From Solwaraspora sp. WMMA2056 (lineage in GTDB: Bacteria; Actinomycetota; Actinomycetes; Mycobacteriales; Micromonosporaceae): a stretch of 64,000 nucleotides of DNA. Position numbers and translations under genes: made by a program. Each line of letters opens with the position of its first letter. The stretch's first letter is position 1. Under the pieces are notes generated by a model that was not told where the DNA came from, ran no database searches, and saw nothing but the letters and a program-made list of their open reading frames with translations. This document shows, in pieces, positions 55,801 to 61,584 of this stretch. The stretch lies in contig NZ_CP128360.1 in NCBI RefSeq assembly GCF_030345095.1, positions 1,240,001 through 1,304,000 of the forward strand, given 5' to 3'.

Positions 55801-56538
55801 CTGACCCCGCTCGACCCGCAGACGTTGCCGCACCACCCGGGCGTCACCACCGTCGTGGTCGACATCGACTCGACCGGCACGGTCCATCTTGGCAGCCAGG
55901 AGACCGACGATCCGCAGGCAGTGGCGGCGCAGATCCGGCACACCGTCGGCTGGAACCGCCAGGACATTCTGCTGCTGCCGAAACATCCGGCGGAGCTCTC
56001 CGGCACCAGCGGCGCGGCACACCTGCGCAAACTCGCCCGGGACCTGCACCGGGCGCTCAGCGTGCACGTGGTCGTGCCGACGAGGGCTACCTTCGACAGT
56101 CCCGGGCGGATCTGGCGGTGGTACCGCGACGACCGTGGGGCCTGGTTCACCGCTGACGGCGTCGTGCACATACAGGAACTGATCGGCGGACCCCTGCGGT
56201 CGCACGTCGAAGCCGTCGAACGGCTGCCCAAGCGGGTCCGGCGCGATCTGGTGAACCGGGCCGCACTGGCCGGCCTTGACTACGGCATTGCCAGTACGGC
56301 GATCGAGCGGACCGCCGTACTGGCAGAGCAGATGTTCGGTGACCTCGACCGGGTCGAGACCCGGCGGCTGTGGACGATGGTCAAGCTGGTCGTCGTTCAG
56401 CTGTCGGTCGCCAACGATCCGCAGCGGATCACCGTGAGCCGGCTGACCACCGTGGTACGGACACTGCTGAATCTGGACTACGACCAGGCGATCGAGGACG
56501 GGCACTGGACGTTGATCGACGAACTCGTCCGCTGCTGA
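46855..56538 (+). CDS. Giant WXG100-like protein with a papain-like toxin-type domain, probable type VII effector
   Basis: A 3,227-residue protein starting at GTG 46855, six bases after GGAGG and one base after the eccC stop. The N-terminal helical domain (about 1-95) has a WQG turn (W43), as in CpnT-type WXG effectors. A hydrophobic region (about 97-125) follows, then Pro/Ser/Thr/Gln-rich linkers (about 260-500). A papain-like fold is suggested by Cys1012 (LDCLPQ), His1091 (PTHAFALVND) and Asp1107 (MFVDVTAPAG), the spacing of toxin glutamine-deamidase or peptidase domains. Ten [D/E]-H-[V/A] triplets occupy 1244-1273. The remaining 1,950 residues are a long alpha/beta and beta-rich region of unknown fold. 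No immunity gene is recognisable immediately downstream. The enzymatic call is by motif only. Confidence 0.75.
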   Translation: MPIFPTEIDDQQIQSLGNAFVALGNELYRQAGGITGPLGEIAWQGTGRDRAVQAWDGIVTNTVVPVANEMIAVGQAIQDFAQQVRDARAEQEQMRTIEIIVGVIGVVLTPLTFAIGPLFAAITRAVSVLLSSLVRVVVNVSVNFGRALRIVSAGMPRITTVQVGDGLVAALQVATRNGAAVVPPAVRTPAQVASAAVRSSQAVIRPAAEVISNVGVNMAVDLGPDAIVKTAYGVKYEADPTVIGISAAMGLSGAVPGLHDMVPATSRPGPVTGLPASVGPPLPVPAQSVPNAPVIGSVTSPPKVDLSITNSGVSLPPKLTVDPPAVRPPGEAPVVRPVGGPSAVRPTGEPSAVRPVGEARAGSLPPANLGTAPKTSASVVPAPVVPDNSPRTSVSSLDRPTSTSSAPARPSTIADLPQQTPAQSQTPQTQSTTAQSQTPQTQSTTAQAGQTLSPQTQSVSPPDPVLPTMRDAGTSQSQPATTPPPSPQSQAQPWTPQLTTEARQALDSEYGNLLDRAELFSPHPDQRGQDGRSWAERADGRKVLGVTDAEWLGLNRLLAESRLNPFEDHRADIQQRLHDLDLDSADLAAYQKGLERGVRPSELLKLNAQRQNDLGISEPLTQQEAKLALHPDAGERQAANLIGRRRDQPFPDLDRWRDQALPGHVRDRLGSGQEHITTVGQLLDGGDNPYPSPAQLWEATTGKAPPGVLDSPDGLRHIQVELFNQAYVDWQLGTPKSTLSPEGLAAVNGRWEQTVRAAYREALDAGNGAPLEHLLETVAANQARLYDAFTAEAAFERTLNQARGTFDEVAAYFPELGATALDRAWNVFKQDFRAVFEESLPTNSRPEDITTAPYRDLLDLDNLSDRFIGEIKSNRAVVEARDGFQQLAYNRGLSRDVLDQIGADYREDFVYLAREQLNSGGHSKLWLDHEQANGDVFSSYTTRADADVRAADAARTDRWREEVLAFWRTIPKPPEPATAATAGPATRTVGSTADTARSLQQARLADPQPLDCLPQLHNVDTGLTRAGVLAKRPNVVRDSAYLEAGPAQRFAIDHGQPWRQAGGVEQVADLLRDVPGSVAYLTAGPPNAPTHAFALVNDHSSGLMFVDVTAPAGQDPVTSYDSRSPSQVAPVGLVDLRFIAFTPDRVPLTGPDFAHHDGVSGLLLAPHDYRPGTLDQTAQTPENVEALRQRLERLVDERTMLTTGSSSAPIPAEAASLTAEINLIEQQLQEIGESAVAAAATATEHVDHVDHVEHVDHVEHVEHVDHAEHVDHVEQEMRVPGWNTVSDGLTVSVAKVFEFDGSFDKAPTWTLQLLDAVFHGLRVDAPVPPTAVIFAAVDRESGEVVEVGRDETRKLDELIQETAPDHGANLVVLLVNNPGELDQAVRETLPEGTRLVQLSDAFSAGLRSVDRRHWPELVQRYVDFAGERHGITFGPPAHAQQFDALGDGQFDSGLTDLGGFADRVTQLTSLSQSVARQLAADLTDDHYLRNLANSGDVVSSGGNMYEVRLRLGQAVPRPAFKAGEVNFAVPYGARSAPKSVTATSQTGAVSTPAIGLPPESGVVAAVAATAAVTTSTGQSVITMAEYATSIKSFKAPGYFDYPEPRITVRRIGGAQAARSVLIGKPLTVRYLKETLVPDLSGLRPPDGSRDQLSPGTVTGDLDGAWKKVVSVDLGAIRSRLLDHYHSDTTDANGVVHQRRARPEVLKSIAEFLSERTLTHHPRDLASGALLLSVPHTLDGRTRTDQLTLTLTPKVTSPSPHTWAVDRLSNTILRLDALGGTKAAGKDGNGSSAQLAANVGVGFGINEMTDPQTGDVVETPGRGIVRGILGGATAKGINVGDASQHAQKAVVERTTDALLMNKPLFAEVVVTPEVGVRRRFTRQVRTFLAAARDEAGSTSALTPLTFLTPARTGIQQPFTVLPMVTGISKVEQVLPAVLHSIRTAFSGLTKPAVSPVETAAMERHFAAHFSGSALLTGHGKAADSGLLASYELGTYLAYVRFWIEQEGDATDQSLFGVAGSARSDDKLTIDSSAKYGGKVVTRTGVTTGQQIGIDGTVVGRTKFGPGSDWQVQGGVNFGTELAFSQVHSDSAMVGYRGNRRIKLTGAGVRGRYKALLHVETAVFDLTGKAHLPPATTSIESVVTTIGRLDSDRVDALPQLGELDLADPGPEVKLPPGSTPLTPPQTAGVLAAIGELLGYPEEMEVDQVDKDMITTAVRVMDRFGPADAMSPSGTTYLGLYTAVDGTSWYLTVHRRLYQARPVDILRDPVKALTDVDLQRGSQFSGGPENVKDVNSSLDTSAAYRIKWPWRLLVTLGLRRAQDGTAIGLTGTYGGQAAFTLWDHSSGHGISGINRRSAKDTTASDLYQFHTVFEVRATRKGADDTMVTETRLVPAGSMTAVLLRTETLRFPDRYNLPAPALTASVTDALVGQFVASGENRRHLPPTVASGQSLGLGDVAEMTNADDVMPTVLTLLPHVTGTSQAWSVGARRQDKLAMLLEADALHVLAPYLGANGALHLLLPRKTWYGWTVDMVTVTARMGQGTHIGSLPAKEKSDTYHQGGVQREDRRVRGFEWSRGGGLSVPGSAEALGAAVRLFGRALGRNRVRTVAVSNSDRRQERLKIDDRANKATTDSRKYVGFEEYTHPWIFTVRTATVSSPPEMVVWMSLGQAGPITAWWARQRPQPAQTRTLPGTLRLHYPTALTTDTPMLPVGSAVTQVVVYRNRRPADLLPYYDLSARRLEAIEGKVRSKVLLNDLTVDRSMLAAAVRGVQNTVFRHTDRLPHPPSWLAPGTEGHLATQVVPAVLLGLGDRILQPGGVRIPGLSHLLIADPTVQLLPHTLTYLYSVKLTNESVRELGDETETDTAVTNSRDQEVLQFKLASSKDRPDPLTVSATVEHTHEDKTEGYVYLVSSGTFRITGTHTVHQPITIDLTVSNAAVITVTAAAAKALNLPEAVPLAGPPTHSHTTALRDGAVLVVESTRASDLTPLDPQTLPHHPGVTTVVVDIDSTGTVHLGSQETDDPQAVAAQIRHTVGWNRQDILLLPKHPAELSGTSGAAHLRKLARDLHRALSVHVVVPTRATFDSPGRIWRWYRDDRGAWFTADGVVHIQELIGGPLRSHVEAVERLPKRVRRDLVNRAALAGLDYGIASTAIERTAVLAEQMFGDLDRVETRRLWTMVKLVVVQLSVANDPQRITVSRLTTVVRTLLNLDYDQAIEDGHWTLIDELVRC
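50584..50673 (+). repeat. Ten tandem 9-bp codon triplets encoding [D/E]-H-[V/A]
   Basis: Nine-base units of the form GAG/GAT-CAC-GTG/GTC (one GCG) repeat ten times without interruption inside the giant gene. They put a histidine at every third residue between two acidic or aliphatic positions. The regular mix of synonymous codons shows expansion followed by some drift. Confidence 0.9.
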
Positions 56539-56559
56539 ACCGCCCTCGACCGCTGCGGG

Positions 56560-57438
56560 TCACTTCGCGCAGAGCGCGGCGTCGACGAGCGCGGCCCGCT
56601 CGGCGGCGACGGACTTGTCGGTCACCGATCCGGTCATCGAGGTGACCGTGAGGGTCGCCGCCCGACCGTCGTCGGTGGCGCCGTTGGCGGTCGAGTAGCC
56701 CGGGATGTCGCCGCCGTGTCCCCAGGCCACCCCGCCGCAGCTCAACGGGGTGCTGAAGAGACCGAGCCCGTACCGCACGTCCGATTGCGGGTGTACGGAG
56801 ACGGTGGTGCGCATCTCGGCCAGCTGCGCGGGCTTGAGCAGCTTGCCGTCGAGCAGCGCCCGCATGAAGGTGTTCAGGTCGGCCGGGGTGGAGATCAGCT
56901 GGCCGGCGGCCCACCCCCAGCTCGGGTCCATCCGGGTGAAGTCGAGCAGCTCGCCGGTGGCGTCGTCGAGTTGGTAACCCTTGGGGTGCCTGCCCCGGAT
57001 GCCTTCCTCGCCGACCTCGGGCGCGTACGTGTCGCGCAGGCCGAGCCGCTCGATGACCCGGGTGGTGACCAGTTCGTTGAACGGGCGGCCGGTGACCCGT
57101 TGGGCGATCAGACCGGCCAGCAGGTAGTTGGTGTTGCTGTAGGCCCAGGTGCCGGCCGGCCGGCCTTCCATGGCGTTGGCCATGTCGAGCAGGTCCCGGG
57201 GCTCGAGGTAGATGTGCTGGTACGGCGGGATGTCGATCATTTCCGGGAACATCGAGTCGGTGTAGTCGGGCAGTCCGCTGGTGTGCTGCAGCAGTTGGCG
57301 GACGGTGATCGTGTCGGGGTCGACGCCGGGGCTGCGGACCAGGCCCGGCAGGTAGGTCTCGACCGACCCGTCGAGGTCGACTGTGCCTTCGTCGACGAGC
57401 TGCAGTATGACGACGGAGGCGAACATCTTGCTGGCGCT
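56560..57438 (-). pseudogene. Serine hydrolase (beta-lactamase/DD-peptidase class C type), N-terminally truncated
   Basis: About 290 residues remain of a family usually near 380-400. The SxxK nucleophile motif (SASK, Ser codon 57438-57436) sits at the very 5' edge and its codon overlaps the stop of the adjacent XRE gene. The YxN motif is YSN in GTWAYSNTNYLLAGLIA, and HGG in AWGHGGDIPGYST takes the place of KTG. The signal peptide and first strands are absent. ATG 57426 could start translation, but after the nucleophile, so it cannot be active. It would have acted on cell-wall peptides or beta-lactams outside the membrane. The 5' loss coincides with a 3' loss in the neighbour. Confidence 0.8.
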
Positions 57439-58105
57439 AGGTGCGGCCGTCCAACGGGTTCTCCGCGTAGGCCACCGTCGCCCCGTCCGGCAGCGTGCCG
57501 AGGATGAAGTTGCCGGACTGTCCGGCGTAGAGCCCGGCGTAGAGCGGCACCACGTGCAGCAGCAGCCGGTCGCGCCGCGACATCTCCACCAGGTGCAGCA
57601 GCTGCTCCTTCATCACCACCGGGTCGCCTCGGCGCAGCGCCGCCTCGTCGACGATGAACGAGGTGACCGGCGGCGTCCTGCGGTCGAAGACGGTCACCTG
57701 GCGGGCGAGCCGGTGCGCCAGCCGCTGCTCGGCCACCTCCGGCGGGAGCATGCCGACGGCGAGCACCGCGCGGGCGTACGCCTCGGTCTGCAGCAGGCCG
57801 GGGACGTAGGTCGACTGGTACGCGCGCAGCATCTCGGCCTCGGCCTCGTACTCCGGCCAGGGCTGGAACCAGTCCGGTGGGACGGCCCGGCGGGCGTTGT
57901 CGGCGGTCTCCTGCACCAGCGTGCCGCTGCCGAAGACCTCGTCGATCTGCACGGCGGTGTCCGGCAGCGGGATCTGCCGGGCCGTCTCGAACTTGGCAAT
58001 CAGCGAGGTGGAGACGCTCAACCGCTGCGCCAACTGCTCCTGCGTCATGCCGCCGTTGAGCGTACGGAGGAACTTGAGGATGCGAGGAACCCCGTTGGTG
58101 GTCAC
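57437..58105 (-). CDS. XRE-family regulator with DUF5753 domain, C-terminally truncated
   Basis: A 222-residue protein. The XRE helix-turn-helix (about 8-62) reads LKFLRTLNGGMTQEQLAQRLSVSTSLIAKFETARQIP. The DUF5753 region (about 90-222) contains YQSTYVPGLLQTEAYARAVL, LARQVTVFDRRTPPVTSFIVDEAALRR and LHVVPLYAGLYAGQSGNFIL. Full-length members are about 270-290 residues, and here the protein stops at YAENPLDGRT, where relatives continue for about 50 more. The start is GTG 58105. It is divergent from a group of small genes over 127 bp containing a palindrome at 58159. Such regulators commonly act with a small partner protein; function is probably impaired. Confidence 0.78.
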   Translation of the reverse strand: MTTNGVPRILKFLRTLNGGMTQEQLAQRLSVSTSLIAKFETARQIPLPDTAVQIDEVFGSGTLVQETADNARRAVPPDWFQPWPEYEAEAEMLRAYQSTYVPGLLQTEAYARAVLAVGMLPPEVAEQRLAHRLARQVTVFDRRTPPVTSFIVDEAALRRGDPVVMKEQLLHLVEMSRRDRLLLHVVPLYAGLYAGQSGNFILGTLPDGATVAYAENPLDGRT

Positions 58106-58158
58106 GAATTACCGGTCCTTCCCGATTCAAGATCGAAACTTCGGAACGGGTTCTGTTG

Positions 58159-58174
58159 GTGGAAATCCTTCCAC
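58159..58174. promoter_or_regulatory. Inverted repeat GTGGAA-ATCC-TTCCAC in the divergent region
   Basis: A perfect 6-bp inverted repeat with a 4-nt centre, 54 bp upstream of the XRE gene and 59 bp before the first small gene. It is a candidate operator for the divergent XRE regulator. Confidence 0.35.
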
Positions 58175-58232
58175 TGCGGACCGGCTGCGTCCAGGGTGGA
58201 TGTCGTCAGATCTTCTTGGACGGGAGAAGTCG

Positions 58233-58538
58233 ATGATCAATAAGGAGTCGGGCTCCGATGCCGACGTGGATGTCGACGCGGACGCCGAACGGGTGTTGCG
58301 GCACGCGCGGGAGACCGCCGAGAAGCACCTGCCGTTACGGACCGGCGAATGCCCGGCCTGCGGATCGGTGGCGTTCTGCGCACCGTTCACCATGGCCCTG
58401 GCGATCCTCGACCGGCGTGACGTGCCACGTGCCCGCCGGATCCGGACTGTGCTCACCGTTGCCGGCCTGTCGCCGCCGGAGTTCCCACACCCGCCGGAGA
58501 ACGGCAACAGCGGAGGGTGGTGCGAAATTGTCCGGTGA
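58233..58538 (+). CDS. Small conserved hypothetical protein with CPAC motif
   Basis: A 101-residue soluble protein: an acidic N-terminus (SDADVDVDADAERVLRHARE), then GECPACGSVAFCAPF with three cysteines that could bind a metal or form a redox motif, and a helical FTMALAILDRRDVPRARRIRTVL. Similar small Cys-containing proteins occur in actinomycetes as hypothetical proteins. The start is ATG 58233, with GGGAGAAG upstream. The next gene overlaps its end by 11 bp. It is divergent from the XRE regulator and may be controlled by it. Confidence 0.65.
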   Translation: MINKESGSDADVDVDADAERVLRHARETAEKHLPLRTGECPACGSVAFCAPFTMALAILDRRDVPRARRIRTVLTVAGLSPPEFPHPPENGNSGGWCEIVR

Positions 58539-58794
58539 ACCGTTGATCAAGGTCGGCGACGTGTTGCGGCTGCGCGCCGAAGACTGGGCATTCGGCAACG
58601 GACCGGTGGCGATCCGGGTGTCACATCTGCGGCACGGTCACGACATTCCGCACGTGACCATGATCGCGGTGATGGGCACCGTCGTCAGCGGCCCCCGTAC
58701 CGGCCAGATGATGCTGCTGTCGGTGTTCAAACACGCATTGCGGCGGCCCGGCGTCGTCGAGCGCGACGGCCGTACCCCCGAATCTCGCCCCTGA
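58528..58794 (+). CDS. Small hypothetical protein coupled to the preceding gene
   Basis: An 88-residue beta-rich protein (KVGDVLRLRAEDWAFG, VAIRVSHLRHGHDIPHVTMIAVMGTVVSGPRTGQMMLLSVF). No family is recognised. The start is TTG 58528, chosen for GGAGGG ten bases upstream and for the overlap with the previous stop; TTG 58543 is an alternative. The two genes are probably translated together and may encode interacting proteins. Confidence 0.6.
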   Translation: MSGEPLIKVGDVLRLRAEDWAFGNGPVAIRVSHLRHGHDIPHVTMIAVMGTVVSGPRTGQMMLLSVFKHALRRPGVVERDGRTPESRP

Positions 58795-58844
58795 CCAGAA
58801 ACACCCGACAGCGATCCCGTCGAAATGCGAAAGGCGGTTCCACC

Positions 58845-59168
58845 GTGCGCAGGCTTCTCCACCTCGTTCTGTTCCCCCGGCGTACCCGGCAGCAGTCCCG
58901 GCCGCACACCCGCAACGCCGGTGCCCGCCACTACCGCGCTGCGGCCCGGCCGCCGATCAGCCCCGGGCTGGTCCGCGACCGTCAGTTCCTGGACCGCACC
59001 CGGCGCGGTCTCGACCCGACCGAGGTCCGCGCCTTCCTGCACCTGGTCGCCGACGAGCTGGCCGCAGTGCGGGCCGAGCTGGCGATGACCCGCGACGAGA
59101 ACGTACGGATCAAGCAGGCGCTGCGGGACTGGCAGTCGAGGCAGTTCCAGGCCCGAATGCCGGTGTAG
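58845..59168 (+). CDS. DivIVA-like small protein
   Basis: A 107-residue protein. An Arg-rich N-terminus (MRRLLHLVLFPRRTRQQSR) is followed by a DivIVA-type segment: FLDRTRRGLDPTEVRAFLHLVADELAAVRAELAMTRDENVRIKQAL, the pattern that starts DivIVA/GpsB coiled coils. It is shorter than true DivIVA and probably a membrane-curvature or polar-scaffold relative. The start is GTG 58845. It follows the two small genes by 50 bp and is likely on the same transcript. Confidence 0.7.
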   Translation: MRRLLHLVLFPRRTRQQSRPHTRNAGARHYRAAARPPISPGLVRDRQFLDRTRRGLDPTEVRAFLHLVADELAAVRAELAMTRDENVRIKQALRDWQSRQFQARMPV

Positions 59169-59200
59169 GCCGTCGGCCCGTCACCACGAAGAAAGCCACG

Positions 59201-59335
59201 ATGGTCGACCGCGCCGGGGCCACGGCCAGGGCCGGAGCCGGAGTCGGGGCCGCCGATGGCGTCGCGGACCAGCGGACTGAACGCTCCACCGACCTGCTGC
59301 ACGACCTCGCTATGCAGGAACTGCATGACGAGTAG
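59201..59335 (+). CDS. Possible 44-residue small protein before the LysR gene
   Basis: ATG 59201 opens a frame (MVDRAGATARAGAGVGAADG... ending LAMQELHDE) that stops at TAG 59333-59335, 10 bp before the LysR start. The ribosome site (GAAGAAAG) is weak and the last codons coincide with an operator-like palindrome, which argues against a real gene. Reported because it fills the gap with an open frame of good codon use. Confidence 0.3.
   Translation: MVDRAGATARAGAGVGAADGVADQRTERSTDLLHDLAMQELHDE
59312..59330 (+). promoter_or_regulatory. LysR operator candidate, copy 1 (ATGC-N7-GCATGACG)
   Basis: ATGC at 59312, seven bases, then GCATGACG ending at 59330; the inner part ATGCAG-GAA-CTGCAT is a perfect palindrome. 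It sits 14 bp before the LysR start, so it could be autoregulatory. The same layout recurs before the SDR gene at 60248. Confidence 0.5.
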
Positions 59336-59344
59336 GCTTTCGGC

Positions 59345-60229
59345 ATGCTTCCGGATCTGGACCTGCGGCTGGTCCGGTACTTCATCGTGGTCGCCGAGCA
59401 GCTGAACTTCGCGCGCGCCGCCGAGCAGCTCCGGGTCGCCCAGCCGTCGCTGAGCCGACAGATCCAGCGGCTGGAGGACGCTCTCGGCGTACGCCTGCTG
59501 GAACGCACCAGCCAGGGCAGCCGGCTCACCGCCGCCGGTTCGGCGTTCCTGCCCCGTGCCGAGCAGCTACTGCACGGTGCCGAACAGGCGGTACTCGCCG
59601 CGCGGGCGGCGGCGCCGGAGCGCACCATCACCATCGGGTACGTCGACGATCTGATCGTCACCCCCGCTGTACGCGACCTGCGCCACCGGTTTCCCGACGC
59701 CCACGTCCGCACCCGCCACCTCGACAGCCGGGACGCCGACGCACTGCTGCGCCGGCAGGCCGACGCCCTGGTGATCCGTACGCCGCTGCCGGTTCCGGCC
59801 GACGACCTCGACGTGGCTGTCCTATACGACGAACCCCGGGTCCTGGTCGTGCCCGCCGCGCACCGGCTGGCCGGCAAGGAGTCGGTGACCGTCGCGGACA
59901 TCGCTGCGGAACCGCTGGTCGGCTGCACCGGCATGGGTGCCGACTGGACCGGCTTCTGGCGGCTCGAACCCCGCCCGGACGGCAGTCCCGCCCAGCTCGG
60001 CCCCACGCTGGCCGACACCTACGACGACAAACTCGAAGCCATCGCCGACGGCAGTGCCATCGCCGTCGTCCCGGCCAATGACCGGCGGTTCAGCCTGCGT
60101 CCCGACCTGGTCACCGTTGCCATCCACGAGGTCGAGCCCTGCCAGGTCGCCGTGGTCACCCGCGCCGGGGACGCCAACCCGTTGGTCGCGGAGTTCGTCC
60201 GCTCTGCTGAGCGGCTCCTCGTTGGCTGA
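59345..60229 (+). CDS. LysR-family transcriptional regulator
   Basis: A 294-residue regulator of the usual family length. The winged helix (about 5-62) reads LRLVRYFIVVAEQLNFARAAEQLRVAQPSLSRQIQRLEDALGVRLLERT. The effector-binding domain (about 88-290) has the periplasmic-binding-protein-like fold (TITIGYVDDLIVTPAVRDLRHRFP, VLYDEPRVLVVPAAHRLAG, IADGSAIAVVPANDRRF). The neighbouring SDR gene 89 bp downstream, carrying the same operator-like motif, is the likely target. The effector is unknown. Confidence 0.92.
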   Translation: MLPDLDLRLVRYFIVVAEQLNFARAAEQLRVAQPSLSRQIQRLEDALGVRLLERTSQGSRLTAAGSAFLPRAEQLLHGAEQAVLAARAAAPERTITIGYVDDLIVTPAVRDLRHRFPDAHVRTRHLDSRDADALLRRQADALVIRTPLPVPADDLDVAVLYDEPRVLVVPAAHRLAGKESVTVADIAAEPLVGCTGMGADWTGFWRLEPRPDGSPAQLGPTLADTYDDKLEAIADGSAIAVVPANDRRFSLRPDLVTVAIHEVEPCQVAVVTRAGDANPLVAEFVRSAERLLVG

Positions 60230-60243
60230 CCCCGGGTCCCGAT

Positions 60244-60266
60244 CGTCATGCGCCTGTTGCATGACG
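60244..60266 (+). promoter_or_regulatory. LysR operator candidate, copy 2, before the SDR gene
   Basis: CGTCATGC and GCATGACG form 8-bp perfect arms around GCCTGTT. It shares ATGC-N7-GCATGACG with the site before the LysR gene and lies 53 bp before the SDR start. LysR proteins typically bind such interrupted palindromes near target promoters. Confidence 0.55.
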
Positions 60267-60318
60267 GGGTGCGAAACAGGTCTTGGACACCGCCGCCGGC
60301 AGAACGTTGGCTGGTCGT

Positions 60319-61143
60319 ATGCCTGTCGACTACCGCTCACAGACCGTTCTGCTCACCGGGGCGAGCTCCGGGATCGGTGCCGCCTTCGCCAGGGCGCTGG
60401 CCGGGCGCGGCGCGAACCTCGTGCTGGTCGCGCGGCGCGCCGACCGGTTGGCGTCGATTGCGGACGAGCTGCGCCGCACTGCTGATGTGCGAATCGAGGT
60501 CGTCCCCGTGGACCTGTCCAGTCCTGGTGCGCCAACCGAGATCCGCCGAGTGGTCGCCGACCGGGGCGTCGAGGTGACAAGCCTGATCAACAATGCCGCG
60601 ATCGGCTCTTTCGCCCTGTTTGCCGATGTGGACCCGAGTCAGTCGACCGCCGAGGTCGCCGTTGACGTGATGGCACCGGTCGCGCTGACAGCGGCCTTCA
60701 TGCCGCAGCTGACGGGTGCCGCCAACGGCTTCATCATCAACCTTGCCAGCGTGTCCGCGTACTTCCCGACTCCCCGGATGGCCGTCTACAGTGCCGCCAA
60801 GGCGTTCATGCTCAGCTTCACCGAGTCACTATGGACGGAGCTGCGTGGCACCGGCCTGACGGTGTTCGCGGTCGCCCCCGGAGCCACCGGCACCGACTTC
60901 ACGGCCGGGATGGGTCCGGACGCGGCGGTGCTGGCCGCAGGGAAGGTACGGGCCGCAGAGGACGTCGTCGCGACCGCGCTGCGGCACCTTGAGCTCCGGG
61001 ATCCGGGCCCGATCGTCGTTGACGGCGGTGGCAACCGGCTCGGCGTGCTCGTGAGCCGCTTCGTGAGTCGGCGCCGGGCCGCCCTGATGATGGCCCGCGT
61101 CTTCGACCCCGCTCGCCGGCCCCCGTCTCGCACGCCCGGTTGA
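60319..61143 (+). CDS. Short-chain dehydrogenase/reductase
   Basis: A 274-residue classical SDR. The cofactor motif TGASSGIGAAFARAL and VARRADRL suggest NADP(H). NNAAIGSF is the structural Asn-Asn-Ala motif, ASVSAYFPTP carries the catalytic Ser, and YSAAKAF the Tyr and Lys. A C-terminal RRRAALMMARVFDPARR extension resembles DltE/YqjQ-type SDRs that may touch the membrane. The start is ATG 60319; GTG/TTG alternatives upstream are weaker. The LysR gene 89 bp upstream probably controls it. The substrate is unknown. Confidence 0.9.
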   Translation: MPVDYRSQTVLLTGASSGIGAAFARALAGRGANLVLVARRADRLASIADELRRTADVRIEVVPVDLSSPGAPTEIRRVVADRGVEVTSLINNAAIGSFALFADVDPSQSTAEVAVDVMAPVALTAAFMPQLTGAANGFIINLASVSAYFPTPRMAVYSAAKAFMLSFTESLWTELRGTGLTVFAVAPGATGTDFTAGMGPDAAVLAAGKVRAAEDVVATALRHLELRDPGPIVVDGGGNRLGVLVSRFVSRRRAALMMARVFDPARRPPSRTPG

Positions 61144-61209
61144 CGTGGGTGAGGGCGTTGCTGGGAGCAGACCGTAGCCCCACGGTGGAGCCTCCCCAGG
61201 AGCCACCTG

Positions 61210-61467
61210 CTACTCGAACGTCCAGAAGAAGTAGTAGACGGCGGGCGGGTTGCCGTAGGCCCGGTACTGGCAGAGGTACGAGCTCCACAGGCCGTTCTGG
61301 ACTCCGTAGGTGCCGTACGAGTTACAGAAGCTGAGGGTACTGTAGACGTTGCGCAGCGTGCCGCCCGGTGGGTCCGGGTAGTCCGCCGACGCCGGGGCGG
61401 CGGTGGTCGCGAACAGGCCGGCCATGGCGATCGTGAACGCCACCAGTAATGTGGTCAGTCTTCGCAT
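61210..61467 (-). CDS. Small secreted protein with two cysteines
   Basis: An 85-residue precursor. A Sec signal peptide (MRRLTTLLVAFTIAMAGLFATTAAPASA) is followed by about 57 mature residues beginning DYPDPPGG, rich in Tyr, Asn and Gly, with two Cys (LSFCNSYG and SYLCQYR) likely forming one disulfide, ending FFWTFE. The start at 61467 has GGGAG five bases upstream. It resembles small secreted proteins of unknown role in actinomycetes. It is convergent with the SDR gene. Confidence 0.7.
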   Translation of the reverse strand: MRRLTTLLVAFTIAMAGLFATTAAPASADYPDPPGGTLRNVYSTLSFCNSYGTYGVQNGLWSSYLCQYRAYGNPPAVYYFFWTFE

Positions 61468-61584
61468 TGACACTCCCATCGGATCGTTCGCCGACCTCCG
61501 CGTGCCCTGCTGCCGGGAGTTCGACGTGTAGCGATCTCATCTTTTCATTGTGATCGATGCGATGGAAGGGGTGCTGTCGGATCC

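Noticed and set aside
49369-56505. Two other minus-strand frames over 1,000 codons opposite the giant gene
   Set aside because: Same cause as above; no ribosome site, no domains, and composition typical of antisense frames.
58233-60229. A ribosomal peptide (RiPP) biosynthetic cluster around the small proteins
   Set aside because: No radical SAM, YcaO, lanthionine synthetase or RRE-type protein accompanies the small genes, and the short frame at 59201 has no precursor-like leader/core pattern.
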